This document shows positions 45,845 to 57,117 of a stretch of 64,000 nt of DNA, one piece after another; within the stretch, counting starts at the first letter, position 1; the number at the start of each line of letters is the position of its first letter. A program made the position numbers and the translations under genes. Origin of the DNA: Ipomoea triloba (taxonomy: Eukaryota; Streptophyta; Magnoliopsida; Solanales; Convolvulaceae); the NCBI RefSeq assembly GCF_003576645.1, contig NC_044924.1, positions 23,942,904-24,006,903 on the forward strand, read 5' to 3'. The notes beneath the pieces are model-generated. The model made no database searches and was not told the origin of the DNA. It saw nothing but the letters and a program-made list of their open reading frames with translations.

Positions 45845-46925
45845 GGGGGAGTGGGAGGAGAGCGGTGGTTTGGGATGACTTAGAAGGAAGGTATGTGTGT
45901 GACAGTGTGAGAAGACAGAGGGAGTCTTTTCCCTTTTCACTCAACCAAAATTATATTTATCATATCTATGCGTGACCATCAGCTAGCTGCTAGCACAGCT
46001 TAAATTGGTAATTTTTTATTAGTTAGGTCACAAGATTGACTTTAACTAGAGGGCACATTTACATGGTTAATGCAAGCTTTTCCGTAAATAAAAAAGAATA
46101 TACGTAAATATAAACAGACATTACTGAAAATTTCACACAAATAAATAAAATTAATTCATTACTCTTCCAAAATATATGTAAATCATCCTTACATGACTCA
46201 AAATCTCAAATAATATAACAACCCGATTGGTTCTGGAAAATATTTGAAGGGAAATGAAATAGAAATTTCATGGAAAATACATTTTAGGAAATGAAATTCC
46301 ATTATTTAGTTTATGAAAAGAAATTACTGGAATATAAATTCTATTGTTTGATTAGATTTTGAATTGTAAGAAATAATGAGTATAACGACAATTATATAAC
46401 TACAAAATAATAATAATAATAATGGCAATTTAAAAACTTGGTGAATGCATAATTGTCCAGAGAAAACAAAATACCAAGAGGTGACCAAGAAATTTTTTTT
46501 GAAGTAATGAGTACAAGTTATACGGACTATTAGCCATGGAAAACAAGGCCAATGTCTCAAAACTATTAACTATGTATAACTTTTTTTTTTTTTAAGGATA
46601 TGTATAACTTAAACTGGAAAACAACTCAGCCTTATTCGTTAACATAATTAGTTTATCAGTCAATTTTGATTTATTTGACCACTATTAGTTGTTTGACTTG
46701 GTTAAACATTTAATATAAGTGTTTGATCAATTAGTTATTTGTAACAACTTATTGCTTTAAAATACTAAAATTCAAAAAATTATTTTCTCGATTAACTTTT
46801 TAAGAAAGTCATTTCGCATGTAATCAGCTATCAATTAATAGTTAATTTACCAAATATTTTTCAACAATCAGCTAATGCAATCAAATAATCAAACTCACTA
46901 TCACATTCATTTAACATCTAAAGGC
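45844..46925. other. upstream region of GIL1-like gene and AT-rich intergenic DNA
   Basis: No gene is recognised. A T-run and AT-rich motifs only. Confidence 0.4.
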
Positions 46926-46930
46926 AAAAA

Positions 46931-47385
46931 CTTGTGTGAGACCGTCTTACCATGAGACCGGTCGGGTCGGGTCAAGATGCAAATGTAACACTTATATGCA
47001 CAAATGTCATACTTATATGCTCAAATGTAATACTAATCAAGAATAAAATTTTTGTTACTTATTAGGGTAAATGTAATACTTTTAAGGGAAAATACAATAT
47101 TTTTACATTTCGATTTAAAAGTATTACATTTTTACTCAAAAGTATTATATTTGCCCTTATAAGTGAGAAGCACTTGTCAACATTACTTATTATTAAAAAT
47201 GTATTACTTTTTCTCTTATAAGTAACAAAAATTGTATTTTTTATTAGTGTTATATTTGAGCATATAAGTGTGAGATTTGCACATATAAGTATGACATTTG
47301 CATGGTACTTAGACCCGACCCGACCCGTCTCACGAATAAGTGGATTCGTGAGACGGTCTCACACAAGTGTGACCCATTTACTAAA
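46931..47385. mobile_element. foldback element with GAGACCGTCTCAC ends
   Basis: The left end CTTGTGTGAGACCGTC is matched by GACGGTCTCACACAAG on the right. GGTCGGGTCGGGTCA and GACCCGACCCGACCC lie next inside, then arms of 'taatactaatcaagaat'-type AT-rich repeats. Partial relatives: 8701-8880 and, more weakly, around 400-740 and 17160-17290. The exact target duplication was not found. Confidence 0.75.
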
Positions 47386-48066
47386 CAATCCATTATAGTG
47401 GATCTTAATGTTTATGGTCATGATCTTTCACTTTATTAAAATATATAATGATGATTAAATTTATGCCGTGAGTACAAAAATATTTTCTTATTCAAATAAG
47501 TTGTGTGGTCCTATTATGTGACTGAATTTGGGGCAGCAATTTAATCATATAATGTGGGTGAACATTTTATTTATTTATTAATTTTTTTTTTTTAGGAAAT
47601 TGGAATTGTAACGGTAAAGTGGAGAAAGAGCTAGGGTGACAGGGAGCATTGCTTTCGTTGCGGTGACAGTGGCCGACCGGTAAAAGAAGCACTTTGATGC
47701 AAAGTTGACCAACTGTAATCATTAGTACTGTAGTATTTGTTTGTTGCCGTTTCTTTATTACTCCGTATTTTTTTCTTTTGTATTTTTTAATAAATAGTAA
47801 AATAAATTCTAGAGACTAGGGTGTTTGGGTTCAGATTCGCCAGTATTTATATATTATATTCACACTCCAGTGAGGGTTGTAAAGAGATTATTTAATTCCA
47901 CTAAAACTTTTGACAATATATATAATTGAATGATGTATATTGTTCCAATTAAAATATTAAATTGTTAGTTAAATTCTATATTAATTAATTATATATAATA
48001 CTCAATATATGGGCGGATCCAGCATGGGGACAATGGAGGCAGCTGTCCCCACTCACCCAAGCCCCA
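47386..48066. other. AT-rich intergenic DNA
   Basis: No gene seen. The part at 48010-48066 (GGGCGGATCCAGCATGGGG) is a segment that continues after the next element and looks like a fragment of an older repeat. Confidence 0.4.
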
Positions 48067-48227
48067 CCTCCACCTAGGGATGGCAATGGGGCGGGGTGGG
48101 TGCGGGGGATATATCACCCGCCCCGCACCCGCATTCCCAACCCACTCCCTGCACCCGCACCTGCACCCGCACGGGTAATGAAATTCCTACCCATCCCCGC
48201 CCCCGTGGGGATTTTGCGGGTGCGGGT

Positions 48228-48358
48228 AATACCCAACCCGCAACTCTAATTATTAATATTACACTTAATAATACCCAACCCGCAACTCTAATTATTAATA
48301 TTACACTTAAATATACCCAACCCGCAACTCTAATTATTAATATTACACTTAAATATAA
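48228..48358. repeat. 42-bp tandem triplet inside the hAT MITE
   Basis: Three copies of AATACCCAACCCGCAACTCT followed by AATTATTAATATTACACTTA occur with a period of about 41-42 bases. Confidence 0.85.
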
Positions 48359-48703
48359 TAAAAAATTTATACTACAATTCTAATTATTGCATGGATTCTT
48401 TTTATAAGTTTGAACATAACTCTAAAATTTAATAAGAGCCAATGATGTTAGTCTTTAATTGAAACTAAAATTGTGTTGGTAGTATAAGTTCTATAAGTGT
48501 TTGCTCATTATGTTATTTATGTTGTTCCTTTTCAATTTTCATAAACAAAAAAATAAGACAATGAGATGATAATTCAATTGAATCCTTGAGGCACTAGCTC
48601 ATAAAGAAGTTTAATTCATTATTCATTTTTAATTATAAAAGATACATAAACTTATATAATAAATGAATACTAGTAATACAAGTGTGTGAATATAAATAAA
48701 TAA

Positions 48704-48710
<7 letters not shown>

Positions 48711-48747
<37 letters not shown>
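48711..48747. repeat. (TA)n microsatellite
   Basis: About 18 TA units inside the hAT MITE. Confidence 0.9.
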
Positions 48748-48749
<2 letters not shown>

Positions 48750-48939
48750 TGCGGGTGCGGGGCGGGGATACTCCCCCGCACCCGCCCCCATACCCGCGCG
48801 GGTTTACAAAATTCCCCCCATCCCCGCACCCATTACCCAAATTGTGCGGGTATTTTAAAACCCGTAGGGGCAGGGATGCGGGTAACCCATAGGGTGCGGG
48901 TATAATTGCCATCCCTACCTCCACCCCTTATATAGCCCT

Positions 48940-49014
<75 letters not shown>

Positions 49015-49087
49015 ATATGTATGTATGTATAAATATATGTATGTATGTATGTATAAATGTATGTATGTATGTATGTATGTATGTATG
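48940..49087. repeat. (TA)n / (TATG)n microsatellite
   Basis: TA units followed by repeated GTAT/GTATA units over about 148 bases. Confidence 0.9.
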
Positions 49088-49406
49088 GTACAGTTTCAGA
49101 ACAGATATAAGTAAACAATTGATTGGTTTGTTGAGTTGGTTGGTGAGCACCTTTACCTAGGAAAGAATGAGGGTTTAAATCTTTAGAGCAGCAGGTGTGA
49201 TCATATTTGGAGCCTTCTTCTCAATGCTTTTCCCATTCCTTTTCTGAAGCTTTGTATATATTAATTTCTTCAAAACTTTTCATTCCCTTTATATAATAAT
49301 GAGATGTTTTATTTGAATTATTTTATAAAATTAATTATGTTTCATATATTGTTATTAATATTTTTATAAAGTTTTAGTGTATTTATGTTTCATATATTGT
49401 TATTAA

Positions 49407-49806
49407 GAGTTAATTCCATTTTTGGTTCTAGATTTATAGGTGGCAGTTCACTTTAAATCCCTTTTTATTAGAATATTCACTTTTGGTCCTAGTATTATTG
49501 TGACATGACCATTTTTGGTCCTTTATCAACAAAACAGTGTAAATATCGTTAAATTCAATAACGTTTCTGTCTTCAATTATGGATGTTTTCAAAAAAATAA
49601 ATATAAAAAATATAGCAGTTCAACATACTTTGTATAAAAAAGATTGAAATGCCTTTGTATTTAACGAAATTTTGACGATTTTGTAGATGGAGGACTAAAA
49701 ATGGTCATGCCGCAATAATATTAGGACCAAATGAGGATGTTTTAATAAAAAGAGACTAAAAGTAGATTGCCACCTAAAAATCTAGGACCTAAAATGGAAT
49801 TAACTC
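49407..49806. mobile_element. Mutator-type MITE (GAGTTAAT family), 400 bp
   Basis: It starts GAGTTAATTCCATTTTTGG and ends AATGGAATTAACTC, flanked by an exact 10-bp repeat TTGTTATTAA (49397-49406 and 49807-49816). Confidence 0.9.
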
Positions 49807-49829
49807 TTGTTATTAATATTTTTATAAAG

Positions 49830-50034
49830 GAGTTAATTCCATTTTTGGTCATAGATTTATAAGCGACATTCCACTTTTAGTCCTTTTTTTATCAGAACAT
49901 TCACTTTTGGTCCTAGTATTATTGTGGCATGACCAATTTTGATCTTCCGTTAACAAAATCATTGAAATGTCGTTAAATACAAGGACATTTAGATCTTTTT
50001 TTTATACAAAGTAGGTTGACCCACTATAAACCAC
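49830..50034. mobile_element. Mutator-type MITE (GAGTTAAT family), cut by a copia insertion
   Basis: It starts GAGTTAATTCCATTTTTGG 23 bases after the previous copy and is collinear with its relatives to about the midpoint (TAGGTTGACCCACTATA). There the 5' LTR of the next element begins. The other half is not found in the window. Confidence 0.75.
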
Positions 50035-50180
50035 TATTAGGAATATATTGTAATTGTTTTGATGAACCAAAAATGTAATTTTAGACCCCCAATTTTATTT
50101 TGAGTCTAGTATAGGATTACGTAAAGCACAAGCCTAATCGATTAAGTGGAAATTACAATACTATAAATTTTTAATTTATA

Positions 50181-50438
50181 CTACCTCCGTCCCATTTTGT
50201 TTATCTGATTCGGTTAACGAGGCTTGACTGAAGTTATTTTTAATTCATATTTTCATAATATTAAGTTTAGTATTAGTATATAAAATTTATATATTTAGAA
50301 ACTACATTAAAAGTACTATTAAACACAAAAAATCAAATTTAAAAATAATTAAAAATTACTAAAGAAAATAAGCAATGAAGAAAGAGTTGGTTTGACCAAT
50401 GAATAGTAAACAGGACAGGTAAAATGGGACAGATGGAG
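50181..50438. mobile_element. Stowaway-type MITE in the 5' LTR
   Basis: The ends CTACCTCCGTCCC and GGGACAGATGGAG match the classic Stowaway terminal repeat with a few changes, with TA on both sides (50179-50180 and 50439-50440). It has 258 bp and no coding sequence. Confidence 0.85.
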
Positions 50439-50654
50439 TACTTGTAAGTCATTCGCTTCCACTTTATAAATTGAGAAGAATTTGGAAGATTGATCAAGAC
50501 TCGAAGATATCCCGGACCGTGACAACGGTTCGAATTGCAAGAATTAATTCTTTGAAAGAATTAATTCATGATGAAGATGTTGCAATTAAAAGTCAAAATT
50601 GAAGTCAACCTCGAATGGGTTCTCTCACAAAATATTTTAGAGGCTATCTCATGC

Positions 50655-51060
50655 AAGGGAAACATTTTTGGAGATGAGGATGCCCTCATGGAGCAAAGTG
50701 GCGTGGCCAACCTTGATCGTGTTCAAAGAAGAGGATGACTTGCCTCTTTAATTATTTGGTGATGATGATGACATTGCCTCTTTAATTTATGGAGATGAGG
50801 ATGACTTGCTCAAATTTAAAGAGAGTATGACTTTGATCATTACTTTGGAGATGAGGATGACTTAGCCGAATTAGAAGACAAAAATGGAGATGAGGATGAC
50901 TTAGCCTTTGAGGAATCAAAATTGAGGATGAGGATGACTTGGTTTCAAGGCTAAATAAAAAGGGTCAACCACACTCATTTATGGAGAGGATGGCCGTGAG
51001 GATGACTTGCCATTTTTGGAAGATCAATTAAAGCTTAAGGATGAGGATGACCTACCATTA
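50655..51060. repeat. GATGAGGATGACTT minisatellite in the 5' LTR
   Basis: Nine spaced copies of (GGA)GATGAGGATGACTTGCC-like units, 25-60 bases apart, several followed by TCTTTAATT or AAATTA. They occur in the U3 part, upstream of the TATA-like site. No matching array is obvious in the solo LTR. Confidence 0.8.
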
Positions 51061-51597
51061 TTTCATGCAAGAAGAAGAATTCGTATCATCCTAAGGGGGA
51101 AGGACAAAAATCATTTTTGAGGCTGAGTGTGGCGTGATTAAAGGAGAAAAATAGCATGGTCTATTTATTCCAAAGGAGTCCAACACTGCCAACATTATTT
51201 CTAAAAAGCGAGAATATTATTTTCCTAAATATAGCACAAGGATGACTCCAAAAGGTGAATTCAAATAATCTTGCTACAAGGAGCTGAAGATCATTATGAG
51301 AAAAGTCAGTGTACTTTTCAGTGGCATTAATTATGCTCAAGCAAGAGTCACCGAACGGATATATTTCAGAGCAACCTGACTTATGGATTATGAACAAAGT
51401 CAAGTGTTCACACTACAAAGTCAAGAATGGATGATTACAAGTTACAAGGAAAATTATATCAGTGATTGCAGAAGAATGTTGGAGGATTATCAGAAGCAAA
51501 TATTCAAATTCATCTAACAGAGCCATCAAAGTTGACAAAGACCATCTGAAGGCATTTAATGTTCTGAAAATTACAACGGGCAAATAGCTAATTTAGC

Positions 51598-51606
51598 TAT
51601 ATAAAA
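51598..51606 (+). promoter_or_regulatory. TATA-like promoter in the 5' LTR
   Basis: TATATAAAA within AGCTATATAAAACCATG lies about 1080 bases before the LTR end. The solo LTR has CTATAAATACCC at the matching place on the - strand (about 58290). Confidence 0.6.
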
Positions 51607-52685
51607 CCATGAAGACTTGATACTAAAATATGCACTTGAGACATATGAGACGGACAAGAAAAAGGGAACAGACACAGAGGAAAAATATTAGCACTGAATA
51701 CACTACAAGTGATATCAGATTTGAAAGTGCTAAGTAGTGAGCTAAACACGAGAAAAATAAAGTCTTAGAGAGAAATGCTTTATTTCTTGAAAAGAAATTG
51801 TAGGAGTGTAGCTTTGTGCAAAACACTCGGGGGAAACTAAGTGTAGCTGGGTGCAAAACACTTGGTTGATTGCTTTGTGCGAATTACTCGGAGGAGTGCA
51901 GCTTTGTGCAGAACGCTCGTGGAGACTAAGTGTAGCTGGGTGCAAAACACTTGGTTGAAGGGCGTAGCTGGGTGCAAGACGCTCGTGAACATAGCTGGGT
52001 GCAAGACGTTTGGGTTTGAGTGTTGCTGTAGAGAAAGTGCATTCGGAGTAGAGGAGTGCTAGAAGAGCACAGATTCACTATTGTATCTGGGTGATTGAAT
52101 ATAGTGGAATCTCTCCTGGAGGAAGGAAAAAGTGGAGTAGGAGGATTACATCACCTCCGAACCACTATAAATCCCTGTGTCATTTACTTTATCTGCTCAC
52201 ATATCTGCTTGCATATTTATCTGTCTGAGCATTGCATGCATTGCATACTTTGTCACATTTATTACTCTTGATGCTTTATTGGTACACGTGACATCATCTT
52301 TTGCATGCAAGACATATTTGCATACTCAATCTCATCCTGTCAAAGTTTATTTGTTGTTATGCTACGAACCCAACTATTCATTGCGTATACTATTTGATCT
52401 AGGTTTGATAGTTCCCACGTCCGCATGCGAGCCAAACTTTATATACTCAGTATTTGAGTTATTTATGACGTTTCTAACGTGTTGCATGTTGTGAAGCTCT
52501 TCATTTTTGCGTAACTTTGATTATAACACTTTATCGTATTATTATTTCCGCTGCATAATTCAAGTTGAATTTATTCACTTGGATTCTTTCTGTTGAAGTG
52601 TTATAATATTTTTGAAAAGTTAGAAAAGTCTATTCACCCCCCCCCCCCCCCTCTAGACTTTTCCTACCCTATCGGGACCAACAAG

Positions 52686-52698
52686 TGGTATCAGAGCA
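52686..52698 (+). promoter_or_regulatory. primer-binding site
   Basis: TGGTATCAGAGCA begins two bases after the LTR end and is the perfect complement of the initiator tRNA-Met 3' end. Confidence 0.9.
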
Positions 52699-52750
52699 GT
52701 TGTCTATTTGAGTCAAATCTTGACTGCTAGACAGATCTCAAACCTTCAAA

Positions 52751-54340
52751 ATGAAGAGAGACTTCGCTCCCAACCTATTATTTTCATTAGATAAATTTGA
52801 TGATTGGAAAATCCGTATGCAGGTTCATCTATCTGCATTACACGATGAAATGTGGGAAGTCATCAAAGACGGGCCGATCAAAATCTTAAAGATCAATACC
52901 GCTGTAGCACAAACGAGTACAACACCGCAGTACATTCCTAAACCCAAAGAGGAATGGGGTCCAGAAGATCGTACACGAAATAACTTGGACAACATTGCCA
53001 AGGATATTCTGTTCAAAGCCATTGACGATGCAACTTTCCCGAAAGTCCGAAAATGCAAAACGGCAAAAGAAGTTTGGGAAGTTCTTGTGAAGATTGGCGA
53101 AGGAGACGAACAAGAGAAGGACAACAAGCTCACAATAGCATTAAAGAAATTTGAAGATTTCAAAATGCTAAGTGGTGAATCGATTACCGACACGGAAGCA
53201 AGATTTATTAAAATCATGGGAGAAATTGTCGATCTAGGCAAAGAAATTGATCAAAAGGAAATATTGCTCAAAATCCTACGTGGATTACCGTCAAACTGGG
53301 ATATAAAGGTCACAGCCATGAGAGATCATAGAGATCTAAAAACGTTGTCAACTGACAAACTTTTTAGCGATCTAAAGGCGTACGAATTCGAAATGAAGTC
53401 AAGGATGGAAGAAGAACGCGAAGAGAAAAATGTCGCACTCGTTGTCGAACAACCATCCACGTCAAGGTCAGTTAAAAATAGTGAATTATTATATGACGAA
53501 AATTTTGCTTTGTTTGTTAGGAAATTTAAGAAATTTATGAAGAAGAAAAACTCAAGCTCAATGAGAAGATCCAGACGAAGCAACCCAGAAGAAGTTTCGA
53601 ATTTATGCTACAATTGCAGAAAGCCTGAACACTTTATGGTTGAGTGTCCCTATCCCAAGGTGAGCAAAAATCAAAATGAAATTGTGCAGAAAGAGGCTAA
53701 GACTAAAGAAAGAAGATTAAAAAAGGATAAGAGAAAAGCATTGATTAGTGATCCCTTGGAATCAAGCATGTCAGAGGAATCTTCAAGTGATGAAAGTGAT
53801 AACTCTAAGGATGAAAATGCATTATTTTGCATGAGTATTTCAAATGAGTCAATCTGCGAAGACAAGTGCTTAATGGCGCTTGATTTGGAAGAAGAAGAGG
53901 TAACATCTAAATCTTTTAATTCTGTGAGTTCTACTTTTTCGAAAAAGTCTATCTCTCATTTAATGAGGGAATGTCAAACCGTAATGGACACTCACTCTCA
54001 ACTCGAAGAGCGCAATAAATTTTTGATTCTTGAAAAAGATGAAATAAATGAAAAATTGCAATATGCTCTGTCCGAGGTGAAAGAATTGAATGCCAAAATT
54101 ATTTGTATTCAAGAAGAGTGTAAATCGAGGGAAGTGAGAGAACACAACTTAAGGGAGGTTATTGCAACATTTACTCATTCGTCTAAAATAATGGACAAAA
54201 TGGTAAATATGCAAAAACCATCTAACGATAAAATCGGTCTCGGTTATGATCCGTCGTGTTCTCAAGCCTCTATCAAATTGACTGATTCTACTACTGCTTT
54301 AAATGATAAAGTGCATGTGGTAAAATTTGTTAAAAGTTAA
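52751..54340 (+). CDS. copia gag polyprotein, intact frame of 529 residues
   Basis: ATG at 52751 opens 529 codons. There is a UBN2-type gag core (about 60-220: TAKEVWEVLVKIGEG, KKFEDFKMLSGESI, LKILRGLPSNWD). The knuckle CYNCRKPEHFMVEC starts at residue 286; the usual Gly before His is replaced by Glu. A Lys/Ser/Glu-rich stretch and a long coiled coil (about 420-490) follow. Gag forms the virus-like particle of the retrotransposon. The stop TAA at 54338 is in the same frame as the following open frame, so it is either the true gag end or a nonsense change. The segment from 53938 is repeated at 55528. Confidence 0.85.
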   Translation: MKRDFAPNLLFSLDKFDDWKIRMQVHLSALHDEMWEVIKDGPIKILKINTAVAQTSTTPQYIPKPKEEWGPEDRTRNNLDNIAKDILFKAIDDATFPKVRKCKTAKEVWEVLVKIGEGDEQEKDNKLTIALKKFEDFKMLSGESITDTEARFIKIMGEIVDLGKEIDQKEILLKILRGLPSNWDIKVTAMRDHRDLKTLSTDKLFSDLKAYEFEMKSRMEEEREEKNVALVVEQPSTSRSVKNSELLYDENFALFVRKFKKFMKKKNSSSMRRSRRSNPEEVSNLCYNCRKPEHFMVECPYPKVSKNQNEIVQKEAKTKERRLKKDKRKALISDPLESSMSEESSSDESDNSKDENALFCMSISNESICEDKCLMALDLEEEEVTSKSFNSVSSTFSKKSISHLMRECQTVMDTHSQLEERNKFLILEKDEINEKLQYALSEVKELNAKIICIQEECKSREVREHNLREVIATFTHSSKIMDKMVNMQKPSNDKIGLGYDPSCSQASIKLTDSTTALNDKVHVVKFVKS

Positions 54341-54349
54341 GATAACACA

Positions 54350-55480
54350 ATGAGACAAGGAATTGGGTATCAACCTATTGCCAAAAGTAGTACTATACGA
54401 CCGAATGCTCAAATACACAATTTTTCGACAAAACAGTCTGCTAAAAGACATGAATTTAATTATTCAAAAAGATACTCCAATGAGTTAAGTGCAAAAAGAC
54501 CACATTGGAAAATGAGAAAATTTCCAAACAGTGGAGTTAGGAGATTTTATCCTACAGAGTCATATTGGGTTGAAAATATTAAAACTTGGACTAGACCAAG
54601 AGTTAATAAGTTCAAACAATATATTTCCCAAGTGCCAAAAAGTATATTAAGTTTTCAAAACCCGGCACGGAAAAAGTTTTCAAAAATTAGCTATGATTAT
54701 AAGGTTAACAATGGTTACAAATCACCTATTCTTGGTTCTGTGAGAACAAGGTGGATTTGGGTACCAAAAATCACTAACCCCCCAGGACCCAAGCAAAACT
54801 AGGTACCTAAAAATGTTTAAATATTTTGCAGGAAGTATGGTACTTCGATAGTGGATGTTCACGACACATGACTGGAAATAAATCTAGTATTATTAATTTC
54901 AAATCCATCGAAGGACCAAAAGTCGTATTTTGAGGAAACGATCGATATGGAACAACAAAAGGAATTGGAACGATAGTACGAAACGGATTGAAAATAGAAG
55001 ATGTATCCTATGTGGAAGGTCTAAAATTCAACTTGTTGAGTACAAGTCAATTTTGTGACAAAGAATATCTTGTGGAATTCTTCAAAGACAAATGCCAAGT
55101 GAAGAATGAATCAACCGGAGAAGTCGTACTTGAAGGAACGAGAAAGAGAAATATGTACGTTGTGAATTGGGGCACTACAAAAGATACAGTGTGCTTAGTG
55201 GCAAATAATTCAAGCATCACGTGTTGGGAATGGCACAAGAAGTTAAATCATTTGAACTTCAAGACCATCAACAAGCTAGCAACGAAAACTCTAGTCAAAG
55301 GACTACCCAACATCACGTACAAGAAAGATCAAATTTGCGATGCATGTCAAAGTGGAAAGCAATCAAACCGTCGTTCAAGTCCAAAACTCACGAATCAAGC
55401 TCAAGACCTCTTAGTCTACTACACATGGATCTATTTGGTCTAGTAGACCCAGTAAGTATAAGTGGTAAGAAATATACTCT
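54350..55480 (+). pseudogene. copia protease and pre-integrase region, broken
   Basis: After a basic linker (54350-54802) comes the protease signature WYFDSGCSRHMTG near 54840-54880, in another frame. Its frame is cut by TGA near 54932. The pre-integrase part runs 54988-55440 (LNHLNFKTINKLATKTLVKG, then CDACQSGKQS). A frame change near 55400 precedes the first integrase residues (LHMDLFGLVDPVSISGKKYT). The solo LTR begins right after, at 55481 in this copy and 57071 in the second copy. Confidence 0.85.
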
Positions 55481-55526
55481 TGTTGGTCCCGATAGGGTGG
55501 GAAAAGTCTAGAGGGGGGGGGGGGGG

Positions 55527-55527
55527 N
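55527..55527. other. single-N assembly join
   Basis: One N follows a G14 run at 55513-55526 and precedes an exact repeat of 53938 onward. Confidence 0.95.
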
Positions 55528-57117
55528 TTCGAAAAAGTCTATCTCTCATTTAATGAGGGAATGTCAAACCGTAATGGACACTCACTCTCAACTCGAAGAG
55601 CGCAATAAATTTTTGATTCTTGAAAAAGATGAAATAAATGAAAAATTGCAATATGCTCTGTCCGAGGTGAAAGAATTGAATGCCAAAATTATTTGTATTC
55701 AAGAAGAGTGTAAATCGAGGGAAGTGAGAGAACACAACTTAAGGGAGGTTATTGCAACATTTACTCATTCGTCTAAAATAATGGACAAAATGGTAAATAT
55801 GCAAAAACCATCTAACGATAAAATCGGTCTCGGTTATGATCCGTCGTGTTCTCAAGCCTCTATCAAATTGACTGATTCTACTACTGCTTTAAATGATAAA
55901 GTGCATGTGGTAAAATTTGTTAAAAGTTAAGATAACACAATGAGACAAGGAATTGGGTATCAACCTATTGCCAAAAGTAGTACTATACGACCGAATGCTC
56001 AAATACACAATTTTTCGACAAAACAGTCTGCTAAAAGACATGAATTTAATTATTCAAAAAGATACTCCAATGAGTTAAGTGCAAAAAGACCACATTGGAA
56101 AATGAGAAAATTTCCAAACAGTGGAGTTAGGAGATTTTATCCTACAGAGTCATATTGGGTTGAAAATATTAAAACTTGGACTAGACCAAGAGTTAATAAG
56201 TTCAAACAATATATTTCCCAAGTGCCAAAAAGTATATTAAGTTTTCAAAACCCGGCACGGAAAAAGTTTTCAAAAATTAGCTATGATTATAAGGTTAACA
56301 ATGGTTACAAATCACCTATTCTTGGTTCTGTGAGAACAAGGTGGATTTGGGTACCAAAAATCACTAACCCCCCAGGACCCAAGCAAAACTAGGTACCTAA
56401 AAATGTTTAAATATTTTGCAGGAAGTATGGTACTTCGATAGTGGATGTTCACGACACATGACTGGAAATAAATCTAGTATTATTAATTTCAAATCCATCG
56501 AAGGACCAAAAGTCGTATTTTGAGGAAACGATCGATATGGAACAACAAAAGGAATTGGAACGATAGTACGAAACGGATTGAAAATAGAAGATGTATCCTA
56601 TGTGGAAGGTCTAAAATTCAACTTGTTGAGTACAAGTCAATTTTGTGACAAAGAATATCTTGTGGAATTCTTCAAAGACAAATGCCAAGTGAAGAATGAA
56701 TCAACCGGAGAAGTCGTACTTGAAGGAACGAGAAAGAGAAATATGTACGTTGTGAATTGGGGCACTACAAAAGATACAGTGTGCTTAGTGGCAAATAATT
56801 CAAGCATCACGTGTTGGGAATGGCACAAGAAGTTAAATCATTTGAACTTCAAGACCATCAACAAGCTAGCAACGAAAACTCTAGTCAAAGGACTACCCAA
56901 CATCACGTACAAGAAAGATCAAATTTGCGATGCATGTCAAAGTGGAAAGCAATCAAACCGTCGTTCAAGTCCAAAACTCACGAATCAAGCTCAAGACCTC
57001 TTAGTCTACTACACATGGATCTATTTGGTCTAGTAGACCCAGTAAGTATAAGTGGTAAGAAATATACTCTTGTTGGTCCCGATAGGGTGGGAAAAGTCTA
57101 GAGGGGGGGGGGGGGGG
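55528..57117 (+). repeat. exact repeat of 53938-55526, likely assembly artefact
   Basis: Every frame and every compared line in this interval equals the sequence 1590 bases earlier, with no change found, including the same stops and frame shifts. It starts directly after the single N that ends a poly-G run and finishes in the same poly-G run. True tandem duplications rarely stay identical and break exactly at a gap. The region encodes the gag coiled coil, linker, protease and pre-integrase a second time. Confidence 0.9.

Larger units (their letters stand above)
48075..48917. mobile_element. hAT-type MITE, 843 bp, 8-bp target duplication
   Basis: A perfect terminal inverted repeat TAGGGATGGCAAT / ATTGCCATCCCTA is flanked by an exact 8-bp repeat CCTCCACC (48067-48074 and 48918-48925). 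The outer 150 bases are GC-rich with GCGGG/CCCGC units in opposed orientation. The centre is AT-rich with a tandem triplet and a TA microsatellite. An 8-bp duplication is typical of hAT elements; no transposase is present, so it is non-autonomous. Confidence 0.9.
50035..52683 (+). repeat. 5' LTR of the long copia element
   Basis: The left end TATTAGGAATATATTG matches the terminal TGTTAGGAATAAAATG seen (as complement) at the right end of the solo LTR at 59432; its first dinucleotide has changed from TG to TA. The right end is ATCGGGACCAACA. It carries a C15 run (52637-52651) near the end and repeated 'agctgggtgcaaaacact' units at 51790-52020. The 2649-bp length includes a Stowaway insertion. 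Confidence 0.85.

Noticed and set aside
45587..45975. Gly-rich and Pro-rich open frames spanning the N gap.
   Set aside because: They are translations of poly-G/poly-C and Ns; the supported start of the real gene is at 45466.
55550..57101. A second set of copia gag/protease frames as an independent element.
   Set aside because: It is identical to the set 1590 bases earlier and bounded by an N in poly-G, so it is treated as an assembly repeat.
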